Shown here: one piece after another, positions 61,774 to 64,000 of the stretch
How the letters are laid out: each line of letters starts with the position of its first letter
Numbering within the stretch: position 1 is the first letter of the stretch
Notes under the pieces: model-generated
Databases searched by the model: none
What the model was told of the DNA's origin: nothing
The model's input: only the letters and a program-made list of their open reading frames with translations
DNA from: ZC4RG30 sp963726085
Lineage (GTDB): Bacteria; Pseudomonadota; Gammaproteobacteria; Steroidobacterales; Steroidobacteraceae
NCBI GenBank assembly: GCA_963726085.1
Contig: CAVSAR010000002.1
Coordinates: 434,001 to 498,000 of the forward strand
DNA length: 64,000 nt
Direction of reading: 5' to 3'
Position numbers and translations under genes: made by a program

Positions 61774-62909
61774 GCACCGGTCCCCGCCTCGTGGAGTCAG
61801 CGCCGGCCTTTGACCGGATCGAGGACATCCTCGCCGATTTGGCCGCTGGCCGGATGGTGGTCATCGTCGATGACGAGGATCGCGAGAACGAAGGCGACCT
61901 GCTGATGGCGGCGCAATGCGTGCGCCCCGAAGACATCAATTTCATGGCCCGCTTTGGCCGCGGCCTGATCTGCCTGACCCTGACGCGCGAGCGTTGCACG
62001 CAACTGCGCCTGCCCCTGATGGTCAGCGAGACCGATCGCGAGCGACGCACCAATTTTACGGTGTCCATCGAGGCCGCCGAAGGGATTACCACCGGCATCT
62101 CGGCCTACGACCGCGCGCACACGGTACGCACGGCGGTGGCGCCCAATGCGCGCCCGGAGCACCTGCGCCAGCCCGGGCATATCTTCCCGGTGATGGCGCA
62201 GCCCGGTGGCGTGCTCACGCGTGCCGGGCATACCGAGGCGGGATGCGACCTGACGCGCCTGGCAGGATTCGAGCCGGCCGCAGTCATCGTCGAGATCATG
62301 AACGACGACGGCACCATGGCGCGGCGTCCCCAGCTGGAGGCGTTTGCCCGGCTGCACGGACTGCGTATGGGCACGATCCGTGACCTGATCCGCTACCGCC
62401 TGCGCACCGAGCGCACGGTCGAGCGCATTTCCGACCGCACGGTACAGACCGAGTTCGGCGAGTTTCGACTGCACTGCTATGAAGACCATGTGCACCGCGA
62501 CCTGCACCTGGCGCTGGTACGCGGTTCCCTGGCCGGCCCGTCGCTGCCGCTGGTGCGGGTGCATGTTGCCGATACGCTGCGCGACCTGATCGGCGTGCGC
62601 GGGGAGATACGCGCCTGGACATTGCGCGACGCGATGGAGCGCATTGCCGCCAGCGAATGCGGCGTGCTGGTGATCCTGCGTGAGCTGGAGTCGCCACGCG
62701 CCCTTGCCGATGCGATCCAGGGACTGGCGCGCCAGGATTCCGCTGCAACGGCGACCCACACGGTGCTGCGCACCTATGGCATCGGGGCGCAGATCCTCAA
62801 GGACCTGGGCGTGCGCCGCATGCGCGTGCTGTCGGCACCCAAGCAGCTGCAGGGCATCTCCGCCTTCGACCTGGAAGTCGCGGAGTACGTCGGCAGCGAT
62901 CCAGACTGA
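61770..62909 (+). CDS. ribB: 3,4-DHBP synthase fused to a degenerate GTP cyclohydrolase II-like domain (RibBX type)
   Basis: This is a 379-residue protein. Residues 1 to about 215 are a complete 3,4-dihydroxy-2-butanone 4-phosphate synthase with VIVDDEDRENEGDL, the acidic metal loop, and HTEAGCDLTRLAG. The C-terminal part (about 220-370) is GTP cyclohydrolase II-like (KDLGVRRMRVLSAP), but the zinc motif C-x10-C-x-C is absent: the matching region VADTLRDLIGVRGEIRAW has no cysteine. It should therefore make only DHBP, like reported RibBX proteins, and a separate RibA is expected elsewhere. It overlaps ribE by 4 bases and ribH by 1. Confidence 0.9.
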   Translation: MSTGPRLVESAPAFDRIEDILADLAAGRMVVIVDDEDRENEGDLLMAAQCVRPEDINFMARFGRGLICLTLTRERCTQLRLPLMVSETDRERRTNFTVSIEAAEGITTGISAYDRAHTVRTAVAPNARPEHLRQPGHIFPVMAQPGGVLTRAGHTEAGCDLTRLAGFEPAAVIVEIMNDDGTMARRPQLEAFARLHGLRMGTIRDLIRYRLRTERTVERISDRTVQTEFGEFRLHCYEDHVHRDLHLALVRGSLAGPSLPLVRVHVADTLRDLIGVRGEIRAWTLRDAMERIAASECGVLVILRELESPRALADAIQGLARQDSAATATHTVLRTYGIGAQILKDLGVRRMRVLSAPKQLQGISAFDLEVAEYVGSDPD

Positions 62910-63391
62910 TGTCCAATCATCGCGTCACCGCGAGGGCCGGCATCAGCGCTCGTGGCCGGCAGGTGGCCGTGGTCGCCGCGCGTTTCAATGCCGAGATAGT
63001 CGACGCCATGGTCACCGGGGCGATCGCCGCGTGGGTACGCTATGACGGTGACCCCGAGGCATTGACGGTGGTGCGTACTCCCGGCGCCTTTGAACTGCCG
63101 CTGGCGGCGCGCAAGCTGGCCGCGACCGGGCGCTTTGACGCCATCGTCGCGCTGGGCTGCGTCATTCGCGGCGAAACGGCACATTTCGAGTTCGTGGCCG
63201 GCGAGGCGGCGCGCGGCATCGCCGAGGCGGCGCGCGACACCGGCGTCCCGGTGGCCTTTGGCGTGCTGACCACCGAGACCGTCGAGCAGGCGCTGGAGCG
63301 CGCGCACCCGGAACGCATGGACAAGGGCGGAGAAGCATTGGAATCGGTACTGGAGATGGTGCAGCTTCTGGAAGAGATCGGCGCGCCATGA
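62909..63391 (+). CDS. ribH: 6,7-dimethyl-8-ribityllumazine synthase RibH
   Basis: This is a 160-residue enzyme joining DHBP and the pyrimidine intermediate into lumazine. Family motifs are VAARFNAEIVDAMV, VRTPGAFELPLAARKLA, ALGCVIRGETAHFEFV with the catalytic His, and VPVAFGVLTTET. It probably assembles as pentamers or a 60-mer shell. It overlaps nusB by 4 bases. Confidence 0.95.
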   Translation: MSNHRVTARAGISARGRQVAVVAARFNAEIVDAMVTGAIAAWVRYDGDPEALTVVRTPGAFELPLAARKLAATGRFDAIVALGCVIRGETAHFEFVAGEAARGIAEAARDTGVPVAFGVLTTETVEQALERAHPERMDKGGEALESVLEMVQLLEEIGAP

Positions 63392-63831
63392 ATACTCCGG
63401 CGCCACGTGGTCGCGGCAATCCGCGCCGCGCGCTGGCGCGCAAGCTGGCGCTGCAGGCCCTGTACCGCTGGCAGCTCAACCCCTGCGAATGGCAGGACCT
63501 GGTGCGCGACTACGAGGAGGCCGAGGAGGCGCCGCGCACGGACCGCGAATTCTTCATCTCACTGGTGCAGTCCATCACCCAGGACCGGGCGGCACTGGAC
63601 GTGCAGCTGACCGGCTGGTGCGACCGGCCGGCAGAGCAGCTGGATCCGGTGGAGCACGCCGCATTGTGGATCGGCATGCAGGAACTGCGCGCGCATCCTG
63701 AAGTGCCATTCCGGGTCGTGATCAGTGAAGCGGTGGGACTGGCGCGACGCTTCGGTGCCACCGATGGTCACAAATTTGTCAACGCGGTGATGGACCGGGC
63801 GGCGCGCGAGCTGCGACCCGAGCAACACTGA
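63388..63831 (+). CDS. nusB: Transcription antitermination factor NusB
   Basis: This is a 147-residue all-helical RNA-binding protein: RRALARKLALQALYRWQLNP at the start, LDPVEHAALWIGMQEL and ISEAVGLARRFGATDGHKFVNAVMDR near the end. With NusE it binds boxA and supports rRNA antitermination. The ribH-nusB-thiL order is classical. Confidence 0.94.
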   Translation: MNTPAPRGRGNPRRALARKLALQALYRWQLNPCEWQDLVRDYEEAEEAPRTDREFFISLVQSITQDRAALDVQLTGWCDRPAEQLDPVEHAALWIGMQELRAHPEVPFRVVISEAVGLARRFGATDGHKFVNAVMDRAARELRPEQH

Positions 63832-63838
63832 GTCGCCC

Positions 63839-64000
63839 GTGGCGCTCGGTGAATTTGACCTGATCGATCGCTACTTTCGCGTCGCGGACAGCTCGCAGGA
63901 GCGTCGCCGCGGCATAGTGCTGGGCATCGGCGATGACGCGGCGCTGCTGGAACCGCGCCCGGGCCAGCTGGTGGCAGCCCTCGATACGCTGGTGGAGGGT
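63839..64000 (+). CDS. thiL: Thiamine-monophosphate kinase ThiL, N-terminal fragment
   Basis: A GTG 7 bases after nusB opens MALGEFDLIDRYF and continues to VLGIGDDAALLEP and ALDTLVEG, the AIR-synthase-like N-terminus of ThiL. ThiL makes thiamine diphosphate from thiamine monophosphate and ATP. The gene runs off the window end after 54 codons. Confidence 0.92.
   Translation, partial: MALGEFDLIDRYFRVADSSQERRRGIVLGIGDDAALLEPRPGQLVAALDTLVEG

Overview
The window is a compact, GC-rich chromosomal segment (GC third positions dominate the coding frames) with gammaproteobacterial gene orders: lptD-surA-pdxA-rsmA-apaG-apaH, amgK-murU next to lptD, lipA-lipB-DUF493, and nrdR-ribD-ribE-ribB(A)-ribH-nusB-thiL. 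LPS heptose and outer-membrane assembly genes show a diderm. A HiPIP, a Rieske oxygenase and a guanidine/urea carboxylase pathway suggest an aerobic, metabolically versatile, probably environmental relative of the Nevskiales/Steroidobacterales/Xanthomonadales part of the class. That placement is inference. No phage, insertion sequence, CRISPR array or plasmid gene was seen.

Region by region. 1-3.9 kb: the 3' end of formate-THF ligase, then a four-gene bufferin-type RiPP operon (DUF2282 precursor, DUF692/MNIO enzyme, DUF2063 partner, DoxX protein). It is divergent from an ECF sigma factor and its DUF1109/NrsF-type membrane anti-sigma factor, and the divergent gap carries two matching ECF promoters. 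3.9-15.3 kb: DUF1993, the apaH-apaG-uspA-rsmA-pdxA-surA-lptD block, divergent amgK-murU, lipA-lipB and convergent DUF493. 15.3-20.3 kb: tRNA-Ser(CGA), the complete ADP-heptose operon hldD-gmhB-gmhA-hldE and a convergent GT9 heptosyltransferase-like gene. 20.3-24.5 kb: a PadR repressor with a perfect operator palindrome, a membrane protein, an aromatic-acid MFS transporter and a Rieske oxygenase. 24.5-30.4 kb: a TIR-TolB-TPR membrane protein translationally coupled to a HiPIP, a DUF4337 protein, a group II PLP decarboxylase-like enzyme and a pirin.

30.3-40 kb: a guanidine (or urea) assimilation locus. A biotin carboxylase of the urea-carboxylase family, two DUF1989 proteins (now known in such operons as carboxyguanidine deiminase subunits) and allophanate hydrolase are divergent from the dedicated ABC transporter. 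40-49 kb: an orphan T6SS-type FHA protein (TagH), DUF1820, purL, a subclass B3-like metallo-beta-lactamase and a DUF1800/DUF1501 pair. 49-57 kb: marR-OMF-emrA-emrB tripartite efflux, a second MFS protein, DUF1330 and ettA. 57-64 kb: a histone-deacetylase-like hydrolase, glyA, nrdR and the riboflavin operon through nusB to the 5' end of thiL.

Four genes (bufC, the ABC binding protein, ettA with four shifts, and the deacetylase) are broken by single-base indels although both sides stay well conserved. Six of the seven indels are +1. Consensus sequencing error is the first explanation to test, with real decay second. Genes are packed tightly: same-strand neighbours often overlap by 4 bases, and several convergent pairs overlap by 20-56 bp.
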